The notes under the pieces are model-generated. The model was not told where the DNA came from, did not search any database, and was given only the letters and a program-made list of their open reading frames with translations. From Aporrectodea caliginosa (lineage: Eukaryota > Annelida > Clitellata > Crassiclitellata > Lumbricidae), in NCBI GenBank assembly GCA_020284085.1, contig JACEVL010000833.1:565001-629000 (forward strand): a DNA stretch of 64,000 bases. The letters are read 5' to 3'. A program made the translations under genes and the position numbers. Each line of letters starts with the position of its first letter. Positions within the stretch are counted from its first letter, which is position 1. This document shows, piece by piece, positions 1 through 31,339 of the stretch.

Positions 1-837
1 TTGTCATGACACAACAATAGGCTATAGGTCTTTAAAACGTTTGTTCACACTAAAAACACTATACAACTGCTTAAACGCTATCGTGGCCTCAAGATCATTA
101 GTGTGGCGAGATAAATTTAGATTTGTTTGTGTCCCAAGTCGGTTTAAGTCGACTTGTGTAGAAAACAACTTGAGGTCACTTTTCTGTACAAATTCGACTT
201 GGGGGTCAGTTGCGCTAAGCAGAAACGACTCGACTCGACTTGGGATGCTCAAGTCGACTGGGGTCGACTTATTGGGGTCGACTCCCAGGTCTATATACAA
301 CACAGAGCAAGCGAAAAGAGGAAAAGAGCTATGGGCACTTCGGAGCTATGCCAATTCCTGCACTTCAGGCTAAATCTCCAAACCAAAACTCGGCCACTGG
401 CACGAACAACAAACCTTCATCACCTCCCCCAAGCCAGGGTGGAATTATGGTTTCATCCATTCTCCATTATTAGCCAGCTCCCCTTCCAAAAAACCGGCAC
501 AGTTCGCCACTCCCAGTTTTCAATTAGGCACACTGATAAAAAGCCCAGTAATTTTCTACCACCTTCTCAATTTTCCCTTCTCGGCATGCATACTCCCGAC
601 CAAACAGCATGACTCAATCCTCATTCAGCCCTTGGGTCTATTAATCAATCGTCCGACACCGTCTAGGATCCTGCACTGAAGCCAAACTCAACCAGTCCAT
701 TTCAATAATTACAAGCGCTTCATCACGCCACCACCCTACTTCTGCTCATCCAACCCTCCACACCGTTCTTCCCCGCTCAACAGATCTAAATGTCAAACCT
801 CCCCCGCCAAAGTCTAAGTGTGGGATGCACAAAAATT
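1..837. other. No gene seen; cluster of AAGTCGAC-type motifs
   Basis: From about 130 to 290 the words GTCGACTT, GACTTGGG and GACTCGACT recur on both strands, giving an imperfectly palindromic patch like the interior of a MITE. I could not find terminal repeats or a target duplication. The rest has no supported feature. Confidence 0.4.
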
Positions 838-1412
838 CTTGGAAAAGGCCTACTAATCTACTATTTAAACTTGCTGAATTATTGGAAAAGTAATCTATAC
901 TAATTTACTATATAAACTTGCTCAATTCTGGGAAAGTCATCTATATTAAATTACTTTTTAAACTTGGTGAATTATGGGAAAGGTTATCTACACTAATTTA
1001 CTATTTAAACTTGCTGAATTCTTGGAAAAGTAATCTATACTAATTTAATCTATACTGATTTATTTACTATTTGAAAACTTTCTGAATTATGCTGGAGAAA
1101 AGTCATCTATACTAATTTACTATTTAAACTTGCTGAATTATAGGAAAGTTATCTATACTAATTTATTATTTAAACTTGCCAAATTATGGGAAAATTTATC
1201 TATACTAATTTATTATTTAAACTTGCCAAATTATGGGAAAGTTATCTATACTAATTTATTATTTAAACTTGAAAAATTATGGGAAAAGTTATCCATGCCA
1301 TTTAAACTTGCTGATTGATGGGAAGAGTTATCTATACTAATTTATTATTTAAACTTGCTGAATTATTGGAAATGTTATCTATACCAATTTACTATTTAAA
1401 CTTGCTGTATAA
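838..1412. repeat. AT-rich minisatellite, 46-48 bp unit
   Basis: About twelve imperfect copies of a unit containing ATCTATACTAATTTA, CTATTTAAACTTGC and AATTATGGGAAA. Unit length varies between 46 and 48 bp and one copy near 1045-1085 is expanded. The open frames through it are artefacts. Confidence 0.9.
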
Positions 1413-1675
1413 ACTAAGCTGTCCAACCCATGCCTGGCCATGAACGCATAAAGACTGGAAGTTTGTTCAGAACTAATAGTAAGTGCACTTTCACACTCTC
1501 CAAGAACAATTACTGAAATAACTAACAAACTAATGCCCTTTTCTTTTACAGACAATTTTTCACCATATATTATGACCTATGAAAACTTCAGAAGGTCCCC
1601 AGTTACTTTGCTTTTTGAGTAATATTTAGCCGACCTAAATACGGATATTACACACAAAAATCAAGAACAAACTTG

Positions 1676-1990
1676 TCACAAATTCTCTCTGCCACATCAT
1701 CGTGTCCTCTCAGATCCTCTGACCGGCTTGACCTTTGTCCCCATGTTAGGACCACAATGGCTAAGTCCAGATCCTTTTTGCCTACATACGTCACTCTCTA
1801 TGGAATGGACTTCCTCCTTCTCTATGCTCTACCATCCTCTCTGATGGCATCTCTACCTCTTTCTCTAACCTTAAAACTTTCTTTTTCTCTTGGGGTACCT
1901 CACACTGGGAGCGCTTCCGAAAAGGTTTATGCTGTGAGAAGCACTTTATAAATTATCAAATACAATACAAAAATACAATACAATTTAGAT
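1676..1990 (+). mobile_element. LINE 3' end (L2/CR1-like fragment)
   Basis: A short open stretch reads SSDRLDLCPHVRTTMAKSRS followed by a decayed LWNSLP-like region and a hydrophobic LKTFLFS-like helix, the usual end of L2/CR1-type reverse transcriptase proteins. It ends in an A-rich tail built from AATACA units. Confidence 0.6.
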
Positions 1991-3160
1991 ATTAGTACGT
2001 CGAATGCGTTGTCAGCTCTAATGTTACATTTGAATTTCTATTGTTTTTCAAACTGTGCTGTCCACAGTATTTTGGTCAAGAGTAAATCATCCCAATAATA
2101 AATTTTTTACGGGCCAAACTGTCAGCAGCGTGTATAACTCTGTTATGGGCACGAGGATGCATACAGTGTATAGCTGGTTTTAAGGGAGAGCCTCTGACGA
2201 GTTTCTCCACAGCAGGGCTATATAAATTTCGCAGTTAAAATTACATTTACAACAGTAAATAAGAGAGGAAAGTGAAAATAGAACCAGTTCTCAGAAATCC
2301 ACAACACCTGGTGTGCCACTGATTGACACTGTATTGTACCGTCCTTGGCAAACAATCACAAAACAACAAACAACTACCAGCCGAATGAATGGTCGACGTT
2401 TACAATGCCTCCGATGAAATGAAAATTTCCCTTTCTGGTCGCTTGCACAAGATCAACCAGGTGCACAGCGAGGTTATGCACGGCTAGGCAGAACACAGGT
2501 AATTGCAAATGACGATTTCTGCACTGCTTACACCATTCCAGCTGAACAGAACAGCTAATGAATGCAATCATCTCTGGTCAGTGGTCACCAGCGCATTGTG
2601 GCAGGAACTGGAATTAACCAAATCAAGCAACGTATGGAGAAGATGGATATGCATTAAAATCACCGGACAACTGCCAACAAACTTCAAAGTCGGGCTAAGA
2701 AGCAAGTAATAAGTAAACAGGAAGACAGTAGCAAGTAAGAAATAAGAACCTGATAATAAGCAATTAGGAAGCAATTAAGACATAGAAAAAGTAGAAAGTA
2801 AGCACATAAGCAGTAACGAACCTGAACAGTTGTTTTATGCACACTATTCTCACACCTCGCATTCGGATTTACTGGCCATGCATTGAGTGCAAGTATAATA
2901 TGTGCAATAAGTAAATAAATGAATAAAACGGATGCAAGAAATTAGTCCTAAGTACAACTACCATCTACTTTGTACATTACAATTGCACATGTGGTTGTTG
3001 TCAAGTTTGTTGTTGTCATTCCTGTTTTAGTTGTTGTTGCTGATGTTGTTGGTGGTGAATGGTGATAGTGATTGTATGGGGTTCATTGGTCAATCCTATC
3101 CAACAAAATGGACTGGAATGTCATGGACTGCATAGCTTCAGCTTACAGCCTTACACAATA
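1991..3160. other. No gene seen
   Basis: Short open frames on both strands, no convincing splice-bounded exon. The stretch near 2880-2925 (TGCAATAAGTAAATAAATGAA) resembles a LINE or SINE polyadenylation tail. Confidence 0.4.
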
Positions 3161-3783
<623 letters not shown>

Positions 3784-4800
3784 ATCATCAGTGCCTGATG
3801 CCAGCCATTTGGTTGCATTGGCCAGGAATAAATGATCTCCATTATCGTCCGCCATTTCTGAAGACAAATGCTCCTCCACTGTGGCTGTTAGTCCATGTCT
3901 GGTTATGTCCTCATTTACATTGTCTATACAGTCTTCGTCTTCCTTTGTTTCTCTTCCATCCACTCTTCCATGTAGTGTACAGTGTGGAATTCGGTCAGCT
4001 GGTACTCTCCACATGGCCAAACCATGGAGTGTTTGCTGAACGATTTTGTCCAGCACGGCTGTCTGGAATCTGGATACCTCAGAACTGTCTTGTGTCATCA
4101 TTTATAATCTTCTACATTTTCTACAATCTTGAAATCCCTGCAATACAGAGACGGGTAACTAATCGATTAGATTCTAATCGATTAGCTAATCGATTAGACA
4201 AACAGCTAATTCTAATTGATTAGTTACAAGATTTTGCTAATTCTAATTCTAATCAACTAGCAAATTTTAGTAGCTAATTCTATTTCCAATCAATTAGCAA
4301 TTCAACTAATCAATTAGGTAATCGACTAGCTGTTTGTCTTAGGTTTGTTTAATTCTAATTCCAATCGATTAGCAACAAGATTTGCTAATTCTAATTCTAA
4401 TCGAATAGCAAATTTCAATAGCTGATTCTAATTCTAATCGATTACCAATCTAACTAATCGTGCCCATCTTTGCTGCAATTTTCCCCAGCCAACTCATTTC
4501 TGCTGCGAGTATTCTTCTCTCATCTTGACCAGCTTTAAGATCTGCATTAGAAAACAGGTTTTATCATCTTCTTGCACATTTTTGTCTTGGTTTCCATTGT
4601 TTTTCCTTCGCCTCTGCATATTCCTGTTAATTGCTCCAAATGCTTGTGAGGTGCCTCTGATTCCTTTTTGTATGTCTTTTTAGCAGTTGCCATCAGTAGT
4701 TATCAGCCCTCCAAGATGACAAATTGATCTGCCGTACTTGTTCAATAGGTTCTCCTCTGATGTTGACAGCTATTGACATCTCTTTGGTTTTTTCAATACA
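3784..4800 (-). mobile_element. Decayed LINE (endonuclease/RT type), split by a MITE
   Basis: Minus-strand reading near 4100-3790 gives LDKIVQQ, PADRIPHCTLHGRV, DNVNEDITRHGLT and NATKWLASGTDD, the C-terminus of a common invertebrate LINE. A better copy is at 25860-26206. The upstream part at 4800-4473 reads EKTKEMSIAVNIRGEPIEQV with frameshifts, typical of the end of the RT domain. A 327-bp hAT MITE (4146-4472) interrupts it. Frameshifts and stops mark it as dead. Confidence 0.7.
4146..4472. mobile_element. hAT-like MITE rich in TAATCGATTAG
   Basis: The ends CAGAGACGGG and CCCATCTTTG form an imperfect TIR (CARAGAYGGG). They are flanked by CTGCAATA (4138-4145) and CTGCAATT (4473-4480), a 7-of-8 target duplication of hAT length. 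The interior is a palindromic mosaic of CTAATTCTAATCGATTAG words. Confidence 0.75.
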
Positions 4801-4874
4801 CAATGGTTAGAGAAGATTGCCATGTTAAGTGGCCTTGTGAAGTTCTTAAAAGGCACTTTACAAATAGCCAAAAA

Positions 4875-4976
4875 CATTCATACATACATACATACATACA
4901 CACATACATACACATACACCCATATATTCATTCATTCATACATTCATACATGCATACATACATACATACGTACATA
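4875..4976. repeat. CATA/CATT microsatellite, left part
   Basis: A run of CATA with CATT variants that resumes after the DNA transposon at 7741. It is the host sequence of that insertion. Confidence 0.9.
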
Positions 4977-7740
4977 CTAGGGTGGTCCTTAAAAATGAAA
5001 GGTGAAAATTTGGAAGTCTTACCCCTCAATATTGTTCTTTGTGTTAAGAAAATGATATACAATTTTTTGGGGAATTATTGGATGTTTTGAAAAGGTGCCA
5101 CAAGCTGGGTACCCCGTCAGAACGGCCCAGGACAAATCGGCCCCGACAAACGGCCCCGACAAATGGGCCCCGACAAAACGGCCCCGACAAAACGGCCCTC
5201 GTCAAAATGGCCTCGACAAAACAGCCCCGTCATTTCGGCCCCCGTCATAACGGCCCCCGTCATATCGACCCCCGTCATATCGGCCCCGTCATATCGGCCC
5301 CCGTCAAATCGGCCCCCGTCAAACCGGCCCCAGTCATTTCGGCCCCAGTCACATTGGCCCATCACAAAATATCCCATGTCCTAAATACTTTTAAGTTGGA
5401 TTGATGAAAAGAATTAGTTGCGTAAATAGAACTCGGATTGGTAAAACCGTAGTTTACGTTGCCAAATTATTTTATGTGGTCAGTTTAAAATGGAAGTTGG
5501 ATTGCTGAAAATAATTTTGGCGTTAAAATGGAAGTTGGATTTGTGAAAAATAATTCGTTGCGTAAATAGAAGTTGGTTCTATGATAGTTGTCATTGAAAG
5601 CATTTAAATAATTAAATACGCCAACCAGTTAGCATTAGACGATGGACCCCGCACCCGCAGTCCATTGCCCAGCTGAACCGTCGCTTGAGGCCTCATTTCA
5701 ACATAGTTTGTCAGCGTAAGCTTAAAAGTACTTGCAACATTGGATATTTTGTATGTGGCCGATATGACTGGGGCCGATATGACTGGGGCCGATATGACGG
5801 GGGCCGATATGACTGGGGCCGATATGACGGGGGCCGATATGATGGGGGCCGATTTGACGGGGCTGTTTTGTCGAGGCCATTTTGACGGGGGCCGTTTTGT
5901 CGGGGCCGTTTTGTCGGGGCCCATTTGTCGGGGCCGTTTTGTCGGGGCCGATTTGTCCTGGGCCGTTCTGACGGGTCACCCACAAGCTGCTAGTTATAAG
6001 TAACTGTTGAATGTAAGAAAAATTCATATTCACCGTTAACTTTTTTGCAAGAAAAGTCACATACCTTGTAACAAATACTGTTCTTAATAGGTATTAGGTA
6101 ATTAGGTATTTATGATAGCAGGAAACTGTAAACTCCCTAACTGACTACATACAAAATAAATTATAAACAATTTTGTTATGTTACACAATAGCCTAGTCTA
6201 CAGATGGATTTACAACTCGTTAATATTTGCTACGGTCATGAGTTCTTAGTTACTGTCTGCTTCGGTGCATATGGATACTTTTGCTGATGTTGCTCCACTA
6301 ACTGCAGTAGGAATTGTTTTTGGTCCTCATTCTTTGTGAGAATACTATTGAAATTCTGCACAAGTGCAACTCCCCTTTCCGCAAGTCGTTAACGACCTTC
6401 ATTGTTCGAACAAACTCGATGGCACCTTGGTAGTCAGGTGGCTTTTCCCATTCGAGTGGATCAACTATCAGAAACTGTGTTGGAAGACTCGACACTTCAA
6501 AGAAACTACATGAAGATTTGGCTACGAAGTTAGAAACAGTCTTCGCTGATAAGGTGTTGCAGCAACTTCAACAATTATCCGTTTTGGAGGGTGCTCTTGT
6601 GTTTCCAAGGCCTTCACCAACTCACGCTTGACTGCAACAGAGATGTCAGGATAAAAAAATGACAGTCATAAAAGAGTTTCATTCAGGTACCAAAGGTGTC
6701 TTTAAAAAGTGCTCCTAGCCGCTTTAGAGACAGCTTTGATTCCATAATTAAGAAGCTTGATGAGGAAGGCCAAGTCGCCTGCAAAAGCTGTATGTATACA
6801 AGCAGAGCTAAAACCAGAGCTAAAACCAGTAGCAGACATAAACCTTGGAGGCAAAGATAGCAAATCTCTGTATACCAGCTTGCTCATGGTTAATCCTCAC
6901 AACTGTGCATGAAAGGGCGTTATTTTGATTGCACATATGACACGAGCCATCCACCTGGCTCGATGAAGTGCTCTTGGTTGCAAGAACCGGATTCACAGGG
7001 ATGTCACATGATTGTCAGTTCCAGCAGCTCCTGATAGTCATCATGTGCTTGTGTTATCACCAACAGTACTGCTTTTTGCAAAACACTATAATATCTTCAT
7101 TGTCTGCCACGCCATCGCCAAGAGTCGTGTACTGTTCCAGGTCTATAAATTGCCAGTGTTGTTCGAAACACATTAAAGAACAGAATGTCAGGACCAGTTG
7201 ACTGCATGTCACACGCACTAAGGGCCTTATCTGCAAGAATTTCCATTATGTTATGGTGGCATGAAAGATGGAGTGTCTTCCCATCTTTAACTCGATTAGT
7301 GTACAAGCTCCAAAATTAATGCCAGTATTGCTACTGGTTTTATCACATGACATTGCCTAAACGCAGTCTTTGATATTCTAGTCTTTTAAGCAGTCTACCA
7401 CTGCTTTGGCCATTGCTTCACCTGTTCCTGCTGGCAGCTTGGGAACACCTCCAGAAATAGCCACTGGTATTCTTTCAACTTTGTCGCCTCCAGATAGTTC
7501 AGGAGAAATTAACTCAAAAATAACATCATTATTCACCTATTTTCCATCTGAAAGGGAATATGTCGATTTGCTGCAGAGTCCAACGAGAACTTCGTGACAA
7601 GTGTGGCACCTCTTAATCATATTATAACTTTACATTTTTGGGGGTTTAATTTGTTTTTCATTACATATAACAATATCCAGGGGTAAGAAATTTAAAAAGT
7701 GCCCATTTAATTTTTGATGCCACATAAGGACCACCCTAGT
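4977..7740 (-). mobile_element. DNA transposon with TIR ACTAGGGTGGTCCTTA, broken transposase-like gene
   Basis: The two ends share ACTAGGGTGGTCCTTA in inverted orientation plus a subterminal TCTTACCCC block. Both flanks are CATA repeats, so the target duplication is masked. On the minus strand, coding remains include LHLSCHHNIMEILADKALSA, TGPDILFF and, near 6495-6270 with a frameshift, EFVRTMKVVNDL then GVALVQNFNSILTKNEDQKQ and FLLQLVEQHQ. I know this motif set from an abundant, mostly uncharacterised protein family in invertebrate genomes (Hydra, aphids) that behaves as a transposon gene. I will not assign a superfamily. A foldback element is nested at 5108-5980. Confidence 0.7.
5108..5980. 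mobile_element. Foldback element with tandem-repeat arms, 9-bp target duplication (MULE-like)
   Basis: The ends GGTACCCCGTCAGAACGG and CCGTTCTGACGGGTCACC form an 18-bp TIR with two mismatches. They are flanked by a perfect 9-bp duplication CACAAGCTG (5099-5107 and 5981-5989), the length typical of Mutator-like elements. Each arm of about 240-290 bp is a tandem array of CGGCCCCGACAAAA-type 13-15-mers that shifts to CGGCCCCCGTCATAT; the right arm is its inverse. The middle (about 5390-5750) is unique and non-coding, with a short internal duplication around AAATGGAAGTTGGATT. Confidence 0.85.
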
Positions 7741-7853
7741 ACATACATACATACATACATACATACATACATACATGTATATACATACATACATACATAC
7801 ATACATACATACATACATACATACATACATACACACAAAAACATACATACATA
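7741..7853. repeat. CATA microsatellite, right part
   Basis: The continuation of the CATA array interrupted by the transposon. Confidence 0.9.
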
Positions 7854-8079
7854 AATACCATTGGCAGACTGTCTCACCAGAAAAACCTTTATAATTAGGA
7901 TGATTTATCAAAGAAAAATAACATTCATGATTCATCAAATATTAATAACATGTGAACAAACAATTTATAGACTGCATAAGCAGTCAAATCCAGAAATAGA
8001 GAAAGCAATCCTTTAAACTTTCATGTTAGCCAAATTTGGAATTGGTCCTACAGTAACGAATTATTCTATTCTATTCTAT

Positions 8080-8400
8080 ACATACATGCATACATACACA
8101 CAAATACATACATTCATTCATACATTCATTCATACATGCATACATAAAAACAGACAGGCTTTTGACTGTGCATCTACTAGGCAGAACTGTGCAATCCCAG
8201 ATTTTGGCTCTTGGGTCTGTTATGGGCTCCCTTTAATTGGCCCTTGATTAGCTCCCCCAGGGTCAATTCCGATAGATATCTTCTATTCTAAACTCAAAAC
8301 TGTCCTTTTAGCCATGCTGGGGTCGGGAGCACTTCTGAGTAGTAGCCTTGAAATGGTGCTATATAAACCTCTGTAACGAATGAACAAATGAATATATATG
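8080..8400 (+). mobile_element. LINE 3' end fragment with short microsatellite
   Basis: A CATA/CATT run to about 8145, then a decayed SRQ/FWLLGP and SKLKTVLFSHAGVGS reading like the end of a CR1/L2-type ORF. It is followed by the GGTGCTATATAAA and GAATGAACAAATGAAT tail seen at other LINE ends in this window. Confidence 0.45.
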
Positions 8401-9062
8401 TATACACATATACACAAACCAAAATCAGTTCTGCCTTCCCAGCAAGAGACACTTGCTACCAATCTGTCGTAATCATTAAATGTTTGGTCATACTAAAGTA
8501 CTAAACTTACCCTCCATCATTGAGTAGATCTCTTGAAGAGGAGCTATAAAAATTCTCAGAATGAATGAATACTTTATTATATGCTCGGTTCCTTGCTCAA
8601 AGTCATTAATGTGTACACTAGACGTCATCAAACATTTCTATAGCACCACTTGACGACAACAGCAAGGGGTCACGAGGGGTCAAGTGATGCCATCAATTGC
8701 CAGAGGGGAGGGTGACCCCACCCCTTCCCCCATACACACAAACAATTTCCTAGCCTGCTGATCGTAACTCCATCCTCCCAGTTGCCTCAATCACTGATAC
8801 TCAAAGTAAATTTGTCACCATAGTTACTGCAGCAGCAGCAGCAGCAGGCACCATGATGCTCGACCATAACAGATGGTGGAGAGTCCAAGAAATATTCCAT
8901 CTGGCTGATAAAACCCTACGCCCCTCTCCCTCCACCCCCACCGACTGCGACGGAGTGCACGGTGGCAGTAACACAGGAGCAGCCGAGGTCAAGCCGGGTC
9001 CTGGGAACGTCTTTCCCGTCTAGGAAGCCCCGTCCGCCGAGGCCCCGGTGTCAGCCATTGCC
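8401..9062. other. Non-coding; probable 3' UTR of the minus-strand gene at the right end
   Basis: 8480-8580 carries another LINE-tail-like GAATGAATGAATACTTTATT. 8810-9062 is GC-rich with a GCA trinucleotide run at about 8830-8847 and lies directly after the inferred stop codon of the minus-strand gene. Confidence 0.35.
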
Positions 9063-29167
<20,105 letters not shown>

Positions 29168-29281
29168 CTGGTCACAGATTGAACAAGCAAACAGAAAATA
29201 ACAGCAAATTGTACACAAAGGCAAATACTTTAGTCAAACTACTTACTGTGTTTAGGTCTGTCGGGCACAAGCAGCCATGTT

Positions 29282-29439
29282 CAGTGGCGTAACGAAGGAG
29301 GGGTAGAGGGGGGCAGCAAAATTAGCTTTCAGTGGTACACCGTACTATAACAAGAACGATTAAAAGTCAACAAGAAAATAAAAGGGGTGCAGTCATCAAC
29401 CCTTGCCCCTGGGCACTGAAACCCTTAGTTACACCACTG
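29282..29439. mobile_element. hAT-like MITE, CAGTGGCGTAAC family, copy 1
   Basis: TIR CAGTGGCGTAAC at the left and the inverse of GTTACACCACTG at the right. The flanks GCCATGTT and GCCATATT match at 7 of 8. The interior GCAAAATTAGCTTTCAGTGG is shared with the copy at 46876. Confidence 0.8.
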
Positions 29440-29449
29440 GCCATATTTC

Positions 29450-30571
29450 AGCTCTTTTTATTATTATTTATTTATTAATTATTAGGATGCTTTACTCTTG
29501 ACCAAACACATTGTTGTACAATGCACAGTTTGTAAAACACTAGAAAGTAAAATTTAACATGTGAGATTATAGGCCATAGTAGAAAGTAAACAAAAATGCG
29601 GTTAGCAATTTGTGCAATAAAGGATATACTTACTTACTTACTTTACTCACTTTTTCAACATTACTTAGCAATGTGCTACGTGACTCTTCACAGCCATATA
29701 CCTGTATATTCAGACATGCCTTGGGTACACTGGGCTCTCTCTCTGACAAGGCAATAGTTGACAAAAAAAATGGTAAAGGATAATGAGTTGCATGGACAAT
29801 ACACGAGAGAACATTAATCCTAGCCGCATAGCCTACAGCAAGAGTTCAGCCAGAGCTGTTGCAGTCAGCTTTCAGCCTATATAAATAATTTACTGATACA
29901 AAAATACTAATGTGCACATCTCACCTGTAATCAATAAAACTAATACACAGAAACCAGCTGCAGTCTGTAGTCATGCATACCTGTCTGCCTCTCTTCTGTC
30001 TGTCTGCCTGTCTGTTTCTCTACCTGTCTATTTTGTCTGCTATCGGTCTGAATCTAAGTACACATCCTACTGTACCAACCAGACGTATGGCCTCGACCCT
30101 GATCCATTTCTCAATGATTTTATCGGACCAGAGCTTTCACTACGGCTGCCTGTTTTACTGGGTGCCACACTGCTTTATAATTCAAATTCAAATTAGTTTA
30201 TTGCAACCCACAGACATAACAGCAATATAATTCACATAACAACATTAAAGAGAATAAGAAGAAACCAGGGTAGCAAATGGGAAACCCAGAAGGGATGTTA
30301 GTCCTGATAAAGTAGGGCACCTGTGCCTTTATATTCCATAACCTAAATTCAGCTTTGGCCTCTACAAGAAACAGAGATCTTATGGGTATGGCTGGGTAAT
30401 AGATAGTATCTCTCCTCTCAAAGAAGAATATTATTAACTCAAATCATTGTACGAAAAGAAAAACTTAACTATAACCTTAATTAAGAACTTAACTAAATGA
30501 ACGTATACATAATTCTGTAGATTCAAACAACTCTTAAATACAGTCATAATAGGAATAATTTCATCTGTCCT

Positions 30572-30609
<38 letters not shown>

Positions 30610-31120
30610 TAAAGGCATGACGCACTGCCCAACTAGTCATTAACTCCGCCACTGATCATACTCTGTCAGTGCCAGTCCCAAGCCTGGATGAAGGAGGAGG
30701 GCGACGCTAATGGTCTTTGTTACCACACAGTGGTCGTTAAACAGTAAACAAGCAAAGCAACCAACTAGTCACCAGCAATCCGCATGGCTGCGTCTATGAG
30801 TTCTACGGCGTTCCCCCAATTCTGTTGCCTCCATCATTTGTACCGTGCTAAGGTCTTCACCCTACCATTCTACCACCTCAATTTCCATAAGAACCGCATT
30901 CCATTGCTGCCTCCTACCTTTTCTGTTTGTCAATCGAGGGTAGTCGATAGCCTCAGATAAGCCTCTCCTCCAGTCAAAGCCGCACTCAGTGGCCTCCAAA
31001 GAAGACTGATTTCAACTGACAACACTCTCCGATTTTTCTACAACTGTGAATGCAACAGACGGCTAAAGGTCTGCGGATTCGAAGCCCTGATTATCCTAGT
31101 TTCGACGCTGGTATTATAAG
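29450..31120. other. No supported gene; LINE tails and CTTA repeats
   Basis: 29560-29645 (GTGCAATAAAGGATATACTT then ACTT repeats) and 30180-30245 (TTAGTTTATTGCAACCCACA) look like LINE 3' ends. 30575-30608 is a CTTA microsatellite. Confidence 0.4.
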
Positions 31121-31128
31121 CTGAATAC

Positions 31129-31260
31129 CTTTCTACAAACCGCAGCCCTCCGTCTTCGCCATCGGTCTTCGAACCTTTGCGCGAAATACTCAAAGTTAGG
31201 CCGAAGAGATCTGTCGGGTTTGTTGTTTTTACGCAGTTGGAGGAGCTCAGGTTGCGTCTG
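31129..31260 (-). CDS. Candidate upstream coding segment (weak)
   Basis: Between TTTTGGTAG and a GTATTC donor, a 132-nt frame reads QTQPELLQLRKNNKPDRSLR then PNFEYFAQRFEDRWRRRRAA and VCRK. It looks protein-like and lies upstream of exon A on the same strand. Its phase 0 end does not directly fit exon A unless another donor (GTAGAA, phase 1) is used. It could equally be transposon-derived. Confidence 0.22.
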
Positions 31261-31339
31261 CTACCAAAATGCGCATATTTCCACCGACATCGACACTTTA
31301 AATGTAATAAACGTACTAATGTAGCTGTTATCATTGCGT

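Noticed and set aside
8960..9010. GAAEVKPGP on the plus strand, resembling a 2A (DVExNPGP) peptide of LINE ORF2
   Set aside because: The key Asp and Asn are replaced, no LINE frame surrounds it, and the region fits better as 3' UTR of the minus-strand gene.
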